A stretch of DNA of 16,989 nt from Anaerolineales bacterium (GTDB taxonomy: Bacteria > Chloroflexota > Anaerolineae > Anaerolineales > Villigracilaceae): assembly GCA_020847355.1 (NCBI GenBank), contig JADLCG010000080.1, positions 1-16,989 of the forward strand, in the 5' to 3' direction. The notes beneath the pieces were generated by a model that was not told the DNA's origin, did not search any database, and was given only the letters and a program-made list of their open reading frames with translations. Shown one piece after another: positions 1 through 7,341 of the stretch; position 1 is the stretch's first letter; the number at the start of each line of letters is the position of its first letter. A program made the translations under genes and the position numbers.

Positions 1-227
1 CAAGGCGTGAAATTGCATTCTTGGCGCAACATGAAAAAATTATCCATCTAGAAGATTTGATTTTGAGAAGAACATTGTTGGCAATGCTGGGGCGCGTGAC
101 GAAACCAATGCTTGAAGAACTTGCGGATGTTTTGGGAGATTCTTTAGGTTGGGATACGCATCAAAAGACTGCCGAAATGGAACGAACCCTGCGCGTATTG
201 GCAGAACGGCACGGAGTTAAGCTCTGA
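1..227 (+). CDS. glpD: glycerol-3-phosphate dehydrogenase, C-terminal part (5' truncated by window)
   Basis: The reading frame (codons starting at base 3) is open to the left edge, so only about 75 C-terminal residues are visible. They contain a helical stretch with HLEDLILRRT, then LEELADVLGDSLGW and a final RHGVKL. This matches the C-terminal helical domain of FAD-dependent glycerol-3-phosphate dehydrogenases, where an E..hLdDlllRRT motif is typical. The family oxidises sn-glycerol-3-phosphate to dihydroxyacetone phosphate and passes electrons to the quinone pool at the membrane. The FAD-binding and catalytic part is not in the window, so activity cannot be judged. The TTG at 21 is internal and not a real start. 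The next gene begins 22 bases downstream on the same strand. The assignment rests on this short tail and is likely but not certain. Confidence 0.7.
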   Translation, partial: RREIAFLAQHEKIIHLEDLILRRTLLAMLGRVTKPMLEELADVLGDSLGWDTHQKTAEMERTLRVLAERHGVKL

Positions 228-233
228 AGCGCG

Positions 234-242
234 TGGTAGAAT
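234..242 (+). promoter_or_regulatory. extended -10 element for the GT2 gene (possible leaderless start)
   Basis: TGG followed by TAGAAT (-10 at 237-242, 5/6 to TATAAT) with a TGn extension lies 7 bases before the ATG at 250. No Shine-Dalgarno precedes that ATG. Initiation about 7 bases after the -10 would fall at or next to the ATG, giving a leaderless mRNA. No good -35 is seen, which extended -10 promoters often tolerate. Inferred by pattern only. Confidence 0.4.
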
Positions 243-249
243 CTTCCGA

Positions 250-1197
250 ATGCCTGCTAAAAAAATAACAGTTGATTTAGTCATCCCGATTTTCAATGAA
301 GCTGGGGTTGTTGAACATACGCACAAACGCATTTGTGAGGTTGTAGATGCGCTTGCGCAGGAAATCCGCTTTATCTATGTGGATGACGGCTCAAGCGATG
401 GGACGGCGGATACGCTGAGAGCGCTTGCGGTCCATGACCCAAGAGTGACCTTGCTTCAACTCAGCCGCAATTTTGGACATCAAGCCGCGCTGACCGCCGG
501 TTTAGATTCGTCCACTGCCGATATTGTCGTTTCGCTGGATGGCGACGGACAGCATCCGCCGGAAATCATTCCACAAATGCTAGATTTAGTTTTACAAGGT
601 TTTGATATTGTGCAGGGCCAGCGCGCTGAAGCCACCGACCCGTCTTTCTTCAAAAATTTTACGTCGAGTATTTTCTATCGCTTATTGAATATCGTCAGCG
701 GGACGAGCGTTTTGCCCGGCGCGGCAGATTTTCGCGCCATGTCGCGCCAGGCGGTGGACGGCTTAAAATCCATGCCGGAGTATCATCGCTTCCTGCGCGG
801 CATGGTTTCGTGGATGGGCTTCAAAGCGGTCGTTTTGCCGTTTCAGGAAACGAAACGCATCGCTGGCAAATCTAAATATTCAATTGGCAAAATGGTACGG
901 CTGGCTTCGGATGCAATTTTTTCCTTCTCATTAACTCCTTTATATATTGGCTTGAGCGTTGGGGTTTTATTTTTTATCCTAGCTTGCGTTCAAGTTGTGT
1001 ATGTCTCCAATTTATGGCTCACCGGTCAATTTGACCGCATCGTGCCCGGCTGGAGTTCATTGATGTCCATCATCTTAATTGCCAGCGGCACAATTATGAT
1101 TCTGCTCGGATTTATTGGAGTTTATATCGGCTACATCTTCCAGGAAGTTAAACGCCGCCCCGCTTATCTTATTCGTCAGGAACGGCGTGATGAATAA
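250..1197 (+). CDS. family 2 glycosyltransferase, polyprenyl-phosphate sugar transferase type, membrane anchored
   Basis: This 315-residue protein has a GT-A fold N-terminus and a two-helix C-terminal anchor. Visible are the nucleotide-binding start VIPIFNEAG (11-19), VDDGSSDGT (44-52), LSRNFGHQAALTAGLD (71-85) and the metal-binding DGD (97-99) in SLDGDGQHPPE. The basic GKSKYS segment (206-211) is typical of the DPM1/GtrB/ArnC group. Hydrophobic spans at about 231-253 and 271-296 should anchor it in the cytoplasmic membrane. The family moves a sugar from a nucleotide sugar to undecaprenyl or dolichyl phosphate, supplying lipid-linked sugars for glycan decoration. The exact sugar cannot be read from sequence. 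The length is normal for GtrB-like proteins. The stop overlaps the start of the phosphatase by 8 bases, suggesting translational coupling. Confidence 0.9.
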   Translation: MPAKKITVDLVIPIFNEAGVVEHTHKRICEVVDALAQEIRFIYVDDGSSDGTADTLRALAVHDPRVTLLQLSRNFGHQAALTAGLDSSTADIVVSLDGDGQHPPEIIPQMLDLVLQGFDIVQGQRAEATDPSFFKNFTSSIFYRLLNIVSGTSVLPGAADFRAMSRQAVDGLKSMPEYHRFLRGMVSWMGFKAVVLPFQETKRIAGKSKYSIGKMVRLASDAIFSFSLTPLYIGLSVGVLFFILACVQVVYVSNLWLTGQFDRIVPGWSSLMSIILIASGTIMILLGFIGVYIGYIFQEVKRRPAYLIRQERRDE

Positions 1198-1831
1198 TTA
1201 CATGCCTCCGTTTTATATTACTTTATTACGGCACGGCGAATCGGTAGGGAATTTAGAATCGCGCTGGCAAGGGCAGGCGGAATACCCATTGACCGATAAG
1301 GGGCGCGCGCAGGCGCGCGCTTTGGCAGAACGCTGGAAAAATGAAAAAGTAAAATTTGATTATGTAATTTCCAGCCCTTTGGAACGCGCCAAGGAAACGG
1401 CAGAAACTATCGCCTCCGCCTTGAATTTGGAAGTTGAATACGAGCCGTTGTGGATGGAAAGAGATAACGGCGAATTTTCCGGGCTGACAGTTCACGAAGT
1501 TCGTCAGAATTTTCAACAACCAGCGTTCACTACGCCGTATGACGCGGTCGGCGTGGATGGCGAAGGCGATTGGGAATTGTTCCTGCGCGCCGGGCAGGCT
1601 TTGCATAATTTACTGAAACGCGAACCTGCCAGATATTTGATTGTCTCGCATGGCGGTTTGCTCAATCAAGTGATGCACGCCATTATCGGAGTTGCGCCGC
1701 AAGCTAATAATGCCGGAACTCGTTTTCGCTTTAATAACGCCGCTTTTGCGCAGTTGATTTATTTTTCGCATCAGCATCGTTGGGCAATTGAGCGGCTTAA
1801 CGATCATGCGCATTGCGCTAATTTAGAATAA
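1190..1831 (+). CDS. histidine phosphatase family protein (phosphoglycerate-mutase-like)
   Basis: This 213-residue protein of the histidine phosphatase superfamily begins almost directly with the catalytic signature LLRHGES (12-18). His15 is the expected phospho-accepting residue. The second catalytic histidine is in SHGG (His154), and RWQGQAEYPLTDKGRAQA follows the usual R..G....LT..G..QA pattern. The family includes cofactor-dependent phosphoglycerate mutases and broad phosphatases such as CobC, PhoE and GpmB types, and the substrate cannot be told here. The ATG at 1190 is preferred because AGGAA (1178-1182) sits 7 bases before it; ATG 1202 is a second option. The open frame runs further upstream to 1115, but that stretch lies inside the glycosyltransferase gene. 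The 8-base overlap with that gene argues for co-translation. The protein is probably cytosolic. Confidence 0.88.
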   Translation: MNNYMPPFYITLLRHGESVGNLESRWQGQAEYPLTDKGRAQARALAERWKNEKVKFDYVISSPLERAKETAETIASALNLEVEYEPLWMERDNGEFSGLTVHEVRQNFQQPAFTTPYDAVGVDGEGDWELFLRAGQALHNLLKREPARYLIVSHGGLLNQVMHAIIGVAPQANNAGTRFRFNNAAFAQLIYFSHQHRWAIERLNDHAHCANLE

Positions 1832-1843
1832 CGCGGAGTCCCT

Positions 1844-2920
1844 TTGGCACAGCCTACTTCACAATCTCCTCTAAAATTTTTGATTTTCGGCGCCGGCGCA
1901 ATCGGCGCATATATTGGCGGCTCTTTGATTTTAGCCGGGCAGTCGGTGACCTTTATCGAGCGCGAAAAAAATATCGAAGCGTTGAAAACTCGCGGCTTGC
2001 GTTTAGACCTCACTCTTGATCAAAACAGACAAGTCAAAGATGCGTTTCTGATCGAACCGCGCGCGTTTACGTTTGCATCCGCGCTGGAAGCCGCGTTGAA
2101 ATTCGGTCCCTTTGACGTTGCGCTAGTCGCTTTGAAATCGTATGATTTGCCCGCCTTGCTCGCCAGCCTTAAACCTTTTGCCGAAAAAATGCCGCCCATT
2201 TTATGTTTATCTAACGGCGTGGATAACGAGCCGCTGATCGCCGCAACGCTCGGAAAAGATAAAGTCATTTACGGCACAGTGACCACATCCGTCAGAAAGA
2301 AGAATGCCGGCGATATCGTCCTAGAAAAGTTAGGCGGGGTCGGGGTGGCGGCAGGGCATCCGCTTTCGGAAAAACTGGTTGAAGTTTTTCAACGAGCGTT
2401 TTTGAATGCCCGCCTCTATCCTCATGCCGAAAGCATGAAATGGTCGAAAATGTTCGCCAATTTGGTTTCCAACGCCAGCTCCGCAATTTTGGATCTGCCG
2501 CCCAAAGCGGTTTTAGCCGATAAAAAATTATACAAACTTGAAATTGACATGCTGAATGAATGTTTGGCGGTGATGAAAGCCTTGAACCTTGAAGTTGTTG
2601 ACGTGCCTAACGTGCCAGTTCGCGCTTTGGCTTTTGCGGCACAATTACCGCTTTGGCTTTCGCAACCTGCAGTCTCGCGTGTGGCGGGCGGCAAACGCGG
2701 AAATAAAATGCCCTCCTTTCATATTGATTTACATTCCGGGCGCGGCAAAAGTGAAGTGGAATATTTAAACGGCGCAGTGGCGCGCGAGGGGCAACGCTTG
2801 GGCATTCCAACGCCCGTGAACGCCTTGCTCGCCAACACATTATTGGCGCTCACCAAAAAAGAAATCCCGCTGGAAACATACGCCCAACAGCCTGAGAAAC
2901 TACTCTCGCAACTCGCGTAA
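1844..2920 (+). CDS. panE: 2-dehydropantoate 2-reductase (ketopantoate reductase) family
   Basis: This 358-residue protein has an N-terminal Rossmann domain with the NADPH-binding GAGAIG (16-21) and a C-terminal helical domain. Family features are the LSNGVDNE loop, the WSKMFANLVSN segment with the expected catalytic Lys (residue 202), and VEYLNGAVAREGQRLGIPTPVN near the end. The canonical enzyme reduces ketopantoate to pantoate with NADPH in coenzyme A synthesis. Many members of this fold act on other 2-keto acids, and no other pan gene is nearby, so the pathway is tentative. The start is the TTG at 1844, preceded by GGAG (1835-1838) at 5 bases. There is no suitable ATG before the Rossmann strand. 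The protein is slightly longer than the usual 300-340 residues. It lies 12 bases after the phosphatase and probably shares its transcript. Confidence 0.85.
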   Translation: MAQPTSQSPLKFLIFGAGAIGAYIGGSLILAGQSVTFIEREKNIEALKTRGLRLDLTLDQNRQVKDAFLIEPRAFTFASALEAALKFGPFDVALVALKSYDLPALLASLKPFAEKMPPILCLSNGVDNEPLIAATLGKDKVIYGTVTTSVRKKNAGDIVLEKLGGVGVAAGHPLSEKLVEVFQRAFLNARLYPHAESMKWSKMFANLVSNASSAILDLPPKAVLADKKLYKLEIDMLNECLAVMKALNLEVVDVPNVPVRALAFAAQLPLWLSQPAVSRVAGGKRGNKMPSFHIDLHSGRGKSEVEYLNGAVAREGQRLGIPTPVNALLANTLLALTKKEIPLETYAQQPEKLLSQLA

Positions 2921-2955
2921 AGCGCGTCATTTTTGAATTTCAAAGAAGAAAAAAT

Positions 2956-4650
2956 ATGTCAATCCAAATCAACAAACCCAACCCCAATGTGGAGCTTTAC
3001 CTCCCCAACCGTAAAATCCTCTCCGCGCCGCGCGGCACGCGGCTGGAAGAATTCCTCAAGCCGGCTGAGCATGATTTTTCCGCGCCCATTGTCGCCGCGA
3101 TCATCAATAACCAAATCCACGAGTTGACCTATCCAGTTATGCTGGAAGCCCAATGCGAACCAGTCACCATGCGTTCGGCGGATGGCGCGCGCATCTATCG
3201 CCGCTCGCTGGCTTTTTTATTAGATATGACCTTCGCGGAATTATTTCCCAAAGCCAAACTCTATATTGATCACTCCGTTTCTTCAGGCGGATTTTATTGT
3301 GAAGTGATTGGGCGCAAACCGCTCAACCAAAAAGAATTGAATCTGGTAAAAACCACGCTCAAAAAGCTGGTCAAACAAAACCTTCCGTTCAAACGTAAAG
3401 AAGTCCCCATTAAGCAGGCGATGGCTTACTTCAAAAAAAACGGCTACGAAGATAAACTGCGTCTGCTGGCGCATCGCCGCAAGGATTACCTCACCATGTA
3501 TAGCTTGGGCGAAAAAATGAATTACATGCACGGCTATATGGTTCCCTCCACCGGCTATCTCAAATGGTTCGATTTGAAATTAGCGAACGGCGGTTTTCTC
3601 ATTCAATTTCCGCGCCGCCATGCGCCCACCGCGCTCGAGCCAATGGGCAAGTATCCAAAATTGCTCAGGGCTTTTCGTCAATATGGCGATTGGCTGGAAG
3701 CTCTCAACATTGATAATGTCGGCGCGTTGAACGACGCTATTCAAGCGGGCAGGGCAGACGAACTGATTTTAGTTTCCGAAGCCTTGCACGAAGGTCATAT
3801 CTCGCAACTCGCGCAACAGATCGAAGATCAAAACGCAAAAATTATTCTCATCGCGGGACCTTCTTCTTCCGGCAAAACCACCACCTCGCGCCGTTTGGCT
3901 GTGCAATTATTGGCGCGCGGCATTTCGCCCTATCCGCTGGAGTTAGATAATTATTTTGTAGATCGCGAAGATACCCCGCGCGACGCCGATGGACGTTTTG
4001 ATTTTGAAACCATCGAAGCGTTAAACCTCAAACAGTTGGCTAAAGATTTGGAAAAATTGATCGGCGGCGAAAAAGTTCGCTTACCCAAATACAACTTCCG
4101 CGCAGGTAGAAGCGAAGCGGGCGATTTTGTCAAATTGGAAAAAGGTCAGCCGATTATTTTGGAAGGTATTCATGGGATGAACCCGCGCCTCATTCCCGAC
4201 CATTGGGCTGATTCAGCGTTTCGGATTTATGTCTCCGCTCTGACACAGTTAAACCTAGACCGCCAAAACCGCATCTCCACAACCGATACGCGCCTCATCC
4301 GCCGCATCGTGCGCGATGCCCGCGAACGCGGCTATTCCGCTATGCAAACGCTCGCCAATTGGGAATCCGTGCGGCGCGGCGAGAAGCGCCATATTTTCCC
4401 ATATCAAGAAAATGCCAATGTAATGTTCAATTCCGCGCTGGCGTTTGAGTTGGCTACCTTAAAACCTCTAGCGGATCCGCTCCTGCGGCAAGTGCCGTAC
4501 AATGCCCCGGAATTTATCGAAGCCCGCCGCTTGCTCGCATTCTTGGAATGGTTCTTGCCGCTAGATGCAAGTTTAGTTCCGGCGAATTCAATTGCCCGCG
4601 AATTTTTAGGCGGCTCCAGTTTGAAAGATTTCAAAATTTGGCGCGGATAG
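2956..4650 (+). CDS. uridine-kinase-like nucleoside kinase with N-terminal TGS and ThrRS-type domains
   Basis: This 564-residue, three-part protein starts with a TGS-like beta-grasp segment (about 5-75). A stretch resembling the second additional domain of threonyl-tRNA synthetase follows (about 80-200, with YIDHSVSSGGFYCEV). The C-terminal P-loop kinase (about 290-500) has Walker A GPSSSGKTT (301-309), LDNYFVDREDTPRD, LPKYNF, an EGIHGMNPRL segment and a basic lid-like RLIRRIVRDARERG. These are features of the uridine kinase/phosphoribulokinase family. Proteins of this architecture occur in Thermotogae, Firmicutes and Chloroflexi and are usually labelled uridine or nucleoside kinase. The expected reaction is NTP-dependent phosphorylation of a nucleoside, but the true substrate and the role of the synthetase-like domains are not known to me. 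Start ATG 2956 follows a purine-rich AAAGAAG. The gene is the last of the plus-strand run before the terminator at 4656. Confidence 0.85.
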   Translation: MSIQINKPNPNVELYLPNRKILSAPRGTRLEEFLKPAEHDFSAPIVAAIINNQIHELTYPVMLEAQCEPVTMRSADGARIYRRSLAFLLDMTFAELFPKAKLYIDHSVSSGGFYCEVIGRKPLNQKELNLVKTTLKKLVKQNLPFKRKEVPIKQAMAYFKKNGYEDKLRLLAHRRKDYLTMYSLGEKMNYMHGYMVPSTGYLKWFDLKLANGGFLIQFPRRHAPTALEPMGKYPKLLRAFRQYGDWLEALNIDNVGALNDAIQAGRADELILVSEALHEGHISQLAQQIEDQNAKIILIAGPSSSGKTTTSRRLAVQLLARGISPYPLELDNYFVDREDTPRDADGRFDFETIEALNLKQLAKDLEKLIGGEKVRLPKYNFRAGRSEAGDFVKLEKGQPIILEGIHGMNPRLIPDHWADSAFRIYVSALTQLNLDRQNRISTTDTRLIRRIVRDARERGYSAMQTLANWESVRRGEKRHIFPYQENANVMFNSALAFELATLKPLADPLLRQVPYNAPEFIEARRLLAFLEWFLPLDASLVPANSIAREFLGGSSLKDFKIWRG

Positions 4651-4655
4651 ATTAA

Positions 4656-4690
4656 GTAACGGCTACTTCCACGAAGTAGCCGTTACGTTT
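4656..4690 (+). terminator. hairpin terminator between convergent genes
   Basis: A perfect 14-bp stem (4656-4669 with 4673-4686) closes a 3-base CAC loop and is followed on the plus strand by GTTTT. It lies 5 bases after the kinase stop and touches the 3' end of the convergent minus-strand gene, whose stop codon is at 4690-4692. The stem is symmetric, so it may also stop minus-strand transcription, although the T-tract on that side is weak. Confidence 0.85.
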
Positions 4691-5493
4691 TAAGCTAAGG
4701 GAGCTTTGTGCATTGCGCCGGTCGCCTCATCATGTAAACGCACCGCTTCCGGCAAACTTAGCGCGCTGGAGCCGATCTGCTCCACAAACCGGCAGACGCT
4801 GAAATTGCGGCTGGCTTGTTCGTAGCTTTGTAACCAAGCTGTAAACGCCGCATCCACGCCCTCTTGCGGATATTTAACTTTATAAGCTTCCAAATTGATT
4901 CTTTTAGGCTTGGGAGTCAATCTGGCGCGGAAGCAGGCTTGCTTGATACAAAGCGTTGTATAGAGCAAATCACAGTTGAAATCTTTCATCATCTCTAATG
5001 TGGCGCGTTCGCTTGGGTCAAAATCCTTGCCCAATACAATGACGCGCGCGCCTTGAAACGTCTCGTAGAGGCGAAATGTCAGCGCCGCATATTTGGACGC
5101 GGCTAAATTACGCACCATCTCGTAAATTTGTTCTTTGGCGCTTTCTGCAGATTTCTTTTTGAAGAGTCCCGCAAAACCGGCGGGCTTGGGCTTATCAATG
5201 TCGAGGAACATCAGCCCTGCGCAATTTAGCACTCGCGCCCCATAGCGGTTGCGGGTGATGATGTTGCGCTCGTCCAGCGTTTGCAAAATTTCTTCGCGGA
5301 TCTCGGCTTCGTAATCCTCAAAGAGATTGCGTTCGCCGCGAATCTGGCGTTTGACCTTTTCCATTTTTTCTTTGGCGCGGGAAGCGGCTTCGTCCAACGA
5401 GACGTTTGATCCGCCGTAAGTTGTCAGCGGTTTTAATTCGCCCTGGATTTCAATTTGCGCTTTTTCAGCCGACCAGTATTTATAGATTCGCAT
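4690..5493 (-). CDS. conserved hypothetical protein, possible distant primase-polymerase-like fold
   Basis: I do not recognise a characterised family for this soluble 267-residue protein. It begins with a charged helical region (about 34-76), followed by ITRNRYGARVL (79-89) and a hydrophobic strand ending in LDID (97-100). A Lys-rich insert (about 101-121) comes next, then FRLYETFQGARVIVL (140-154) and a C-terminal block DLLYTTLCIKQACFRARLTP (175-194). The order hydrophobic-DxD, then RxYxTxxGxRVI, then a basic block recalls archaeo-eukaryotic primase-like domains. The usual motif II histidine would be Arg150 here, so this is only a hint. The blocks look strongly conserved, suggesting an enzyme or nucleic-acid-binding protein. 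The start at 5493 is backed by GGAG 6 bases before the ATG. It is the last gene of the minus-strand run, 23 bases after the SDR gene. There is no signal peptide and no membrane segment. Confidence 0.7.
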   Translation of the reverse strand: MRIYKYWSAEKAQIEIQGELKPLTTYGGSNVSLDEAASRAKEKMEKVKRQIRGERNLFEDYEAEIREEILQTLDERNIITRNRYGARVLNCAGLMFLDIDKPKPAGFAGLFKKKSAESAKEQIYEMVRNLAASKYAALTFRLYETFQGARVIVLGKDFDPSERATLEMMKDFNCDLLYTTLCIKQACFRARLTPKPKRINLEAYKVKYPQEGVDAAFTAWLQSYEQASRNFSVCRFVEQIGSSALSLPEAVRLHDEATGAMHKAPLA

Positions 5494-5516
5494 GAGACGC
5501 TCCTTTACTTGAATCG

Positions 5517-6545
5517 TTACAAAATTTTTTGTTCAACCAAACTTTCAGCCATACTCAGCACGGCTTCTTTGGGCGTGCGGTGAGTCCACTTCAAAATTTT
5601 TTCGGCTTGCGCGCTGGAGAGTTGGTAATCCCAATCTAAAGTGTTGACGATCAAGGAGATTTTTTTGTCAAAGCGCGCGAGTAAACGCACTAGAAAACTG
5701 GGAACTTGCAAGGTCGGAATTTTATAGCCGCGTTTTGAATATTCATTGTGCAAAATATCCGCGATTTCTTTTGTCCATAATTCTCCGGCGGAAACTAGAA
5801 AACGCTTGCCCGCCGCTTCTTTGGTCTCCATCCCGAGGATGATCGCCGAAGCCGCATCGCGCACGTCCACTATCGCCATTTTGATGCGGGCTGTGCCGGG
5901 GACTTGCCGCAACATGAATGTGCGAATCAATTCTGACGACGTGTTATAGTTTTGGTTGGGTACGGGTCCCAAAACAAAAGGCGGGTTGATGGCGACCATT
6001 TCCATTTTGTTTTTATTTTCAGAGCTGTTGATCCATTCCCAGGCGGCGCGTTCTGCGAGGGTTTTGCTCTTTGAATATGCCCCAATCTTATTTTCAACAA
6101 TAGACCAATCCGCTTCGGTGAAGATTCTGTTTTCACTGGCATGTCCGGCGGAAACGGCGGCGTTTGACGAAACTTGCACGACTCGTTTAATGTGCGCGGC
6201 GTGCGCGAAACGCAAGACGCGCAAAGTCCCTTGTACGGCGGGGGCGATTAACTCGTCTTCGTCTTTGGGTTCGTCTAATGGAAATGGGGAAGCGATATGC
6301 AAAACATATTCGACGTCTTTCAACGCCTCGCGCCAACCTGCGTCTTGATTCAAATCTGCGGGCAGTAACTCCAGCCGATTGTTCGCCTGCGCTAACTTGG
6401 CAATGGATGCGCGGGTTTCATTTTCTTTTGATAATGAACGGAGCGTGCCGCGAACTTGGTAGCCTTTTTCTAAAAGCTGGGCAATCGTGTGAATGGCGAT
6501 AAATCCGCTGGCGCCGGTGACGAGGATGGGTTTGGTTGAGATCAT
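5517..6545 (-). CDS. NAD(P)-dependent extended SDR, dihydroflavonol-reductase-like
   Basis: This 342-residue extended short-chain dehydrogenase/reductase has the nucleotide-binding TGASGFIA (10-17), with Ala at the last glycine position as in dihydroflavonol reductase and aldehyde reductase relatives. It also has LHIASPFP (82-89), the catalytic serine region QVSSNAAV (124-131) and the active-site YSKSK (Tyr157, Lys161). The INPPFVLGP stretch following that site is characteristic of the same subgroup. The expected chemistry is NADPH-dependent reduction of an aldehyde or ketone; the substrate is unknown. The length is normal. The start codon follows the stop of the DUF92 gene after a single base (TAA-A-ATG), so translation is probably coupled. 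No separate promoter is visible. It could also act as a sugar-nucleotide or terpenoid reductase. Confidence 0.88.
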   Translation of the reverse strand: MISTKPILVTGASGFIAIHTIAQLLEKGYQVRGTLRSLSKENETRASIAKLAQANNRLELLPADLNQDAGWREALKDVEYVLHIASPFPLDEPKDEDELIAPAVQGTLRVLRFAHAAHIKRVVQVSSNAAVSAGHASENRIFTEADWSIVENKIGAYSKSKTLAERAAWEWINSSENKNKMEMVAINPPFVLGPVPNQNYNTSSELIRTFMLRQVPGTARIKMAIVDVRDAASAIILGMETKEAAGKRFLVSAGELWTKEIADILHNEYSKRGYKIPTLQVPSFLVRLLARFDKKISLIVNTLDWDYQLSSAQAEKILKWTHRTPKEAVLSMAESLVEQKIL

Positions 6546-6546
6546 T

Positions 6547-7338
6547 TTAGATCAACCTTTTTAGTAATAAGATGATGATGACTCCGAATGCGCCGCAGAT
6601 TAAATTGACTAAATCATTATCCAGCCATTTCCAGCCGCGCAGGTGAACGGTCTTTGTTCCGCAGGTGTGAAGCGGGTGCTTCTCGGTCTCTTTATTTTCT
6701 TTTGGGCAGAAGTACATAGCTTGCACTGTGCCGCCGAGGAATGAGTCGCAGAGGGAGCCGGAAAATCCGGCGAGGGTGATGATCGGGAAGACCGACCAAT
6801 TATCAGCTAGGAGAGCGGCGAGGAAGGCAATTAAGGCAGACCCAGCTAAAGCGGCGAGCGTGCCGATTAAGGAGATTCCGCCGGAGGTTCCTTTTTCCAC
6901 AATTTTTTTTAAGTTGGTGATCATGCGCGGGGGGTGCGGGTTTAATACGCCGAGTTCGGTTGCCCAGGTATCGGCGTTGACGGCGGCGAGCGAAGCGGCG
7001 AAGCATAACCATACCCACGCTTCGTTTGGATAAAAGAAATGTAGCGCGGCAAAAAAAGCGGCGATGCCGCCGTTGCCGAGGACTTGACCGGCATCCCGCT
7101 GACTGCCTTTGGAAAATTTTTCATCCAGATTTTGTTTTTTCTTTTTGAAGGCGCGGCTGAGGGCGGATGAGGTGATAAAAAAAGCCAGTAAAAGAATTGC
7201 CCATTGCCAACCGCCAACGCCAAAGATGATTGCGCCAATGCAGGCGGCGGCGATTGCGCCGCTGACGTTTAAGCTGTGAACTTTGTAGGCGAAGAAGGCA
7301 ATGCCGGTTGCGATGAAAAAGCCAAAGATGATTTGCAT
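6547..7338 (-). CDS. DUF92 family integral membrane protein (VTE6/phytyl-phosphate-kinase relatives)
   Basis: This 263-residue polytopic protein has about six or seven hydrophobic spans. The DUF92 signatures are plain: KGSQRDAGQVLGNGG (about 78-92), NADTWATELG (about 121-130), KGTSGGISLIGT (about 148-159) and a C-terminal WLDNDLVNLICGAFG. The plant member VTE6 phosphorylates phytyl phosphate to phytyl diphosphate, and the family is related to CTP-dependent polyprenol kinases. A role in isoprenoid-phosphate recycling is therefore plausible, but bacterial members are mostly untested. The length is normal. It is spaced 3 bases from the PH-domain gene before it and 1 base from the SDR gene after it. 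The hydrophilic segment with CPKENKETEKHPLHTCG carries two cysteines and a histidine, which appear to be in a loop. Confidence 0.88.
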   Translation of the reverse strand: MQIIFGFFIATGIAFFAYKVHSLNVSGAIAAACIGAIIFGVGGWQWAILLLAFFITSSALSRAFKKKKQNLDEKFSKGSQRDAGQVLGNGGIAAFFAALHFFYPNEAWVWLCFAASLAAVNADTWATELGVLNPHPPRMITNLKKIVEKGTSGGISLIGTLAALAGSALIAFLAALLADNWSVFPIITLAGFSGSLCDSFLGGTVQAMYFCPKENKETEKHPLHTCGTKTVHLRGWKWLDNDLVNLICGAFGVIIILLLKRLI

Positions 7339-7341
7339 GTT

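Noticed and set aside
1115..1189. Upstream extension of the histidine phosphatase frame
   Set aside because: It is inside the glycosyltransferase gene. ATG 1190 has AGGAA at a good distance and starts just before the RHG motif.
5956..6348. 130-codon plus-strand open frame
   Set aside because: It is antisense to the SDR gene, whose motifs are complete. There is no recognisable domain and the composition mirrors the other strand.
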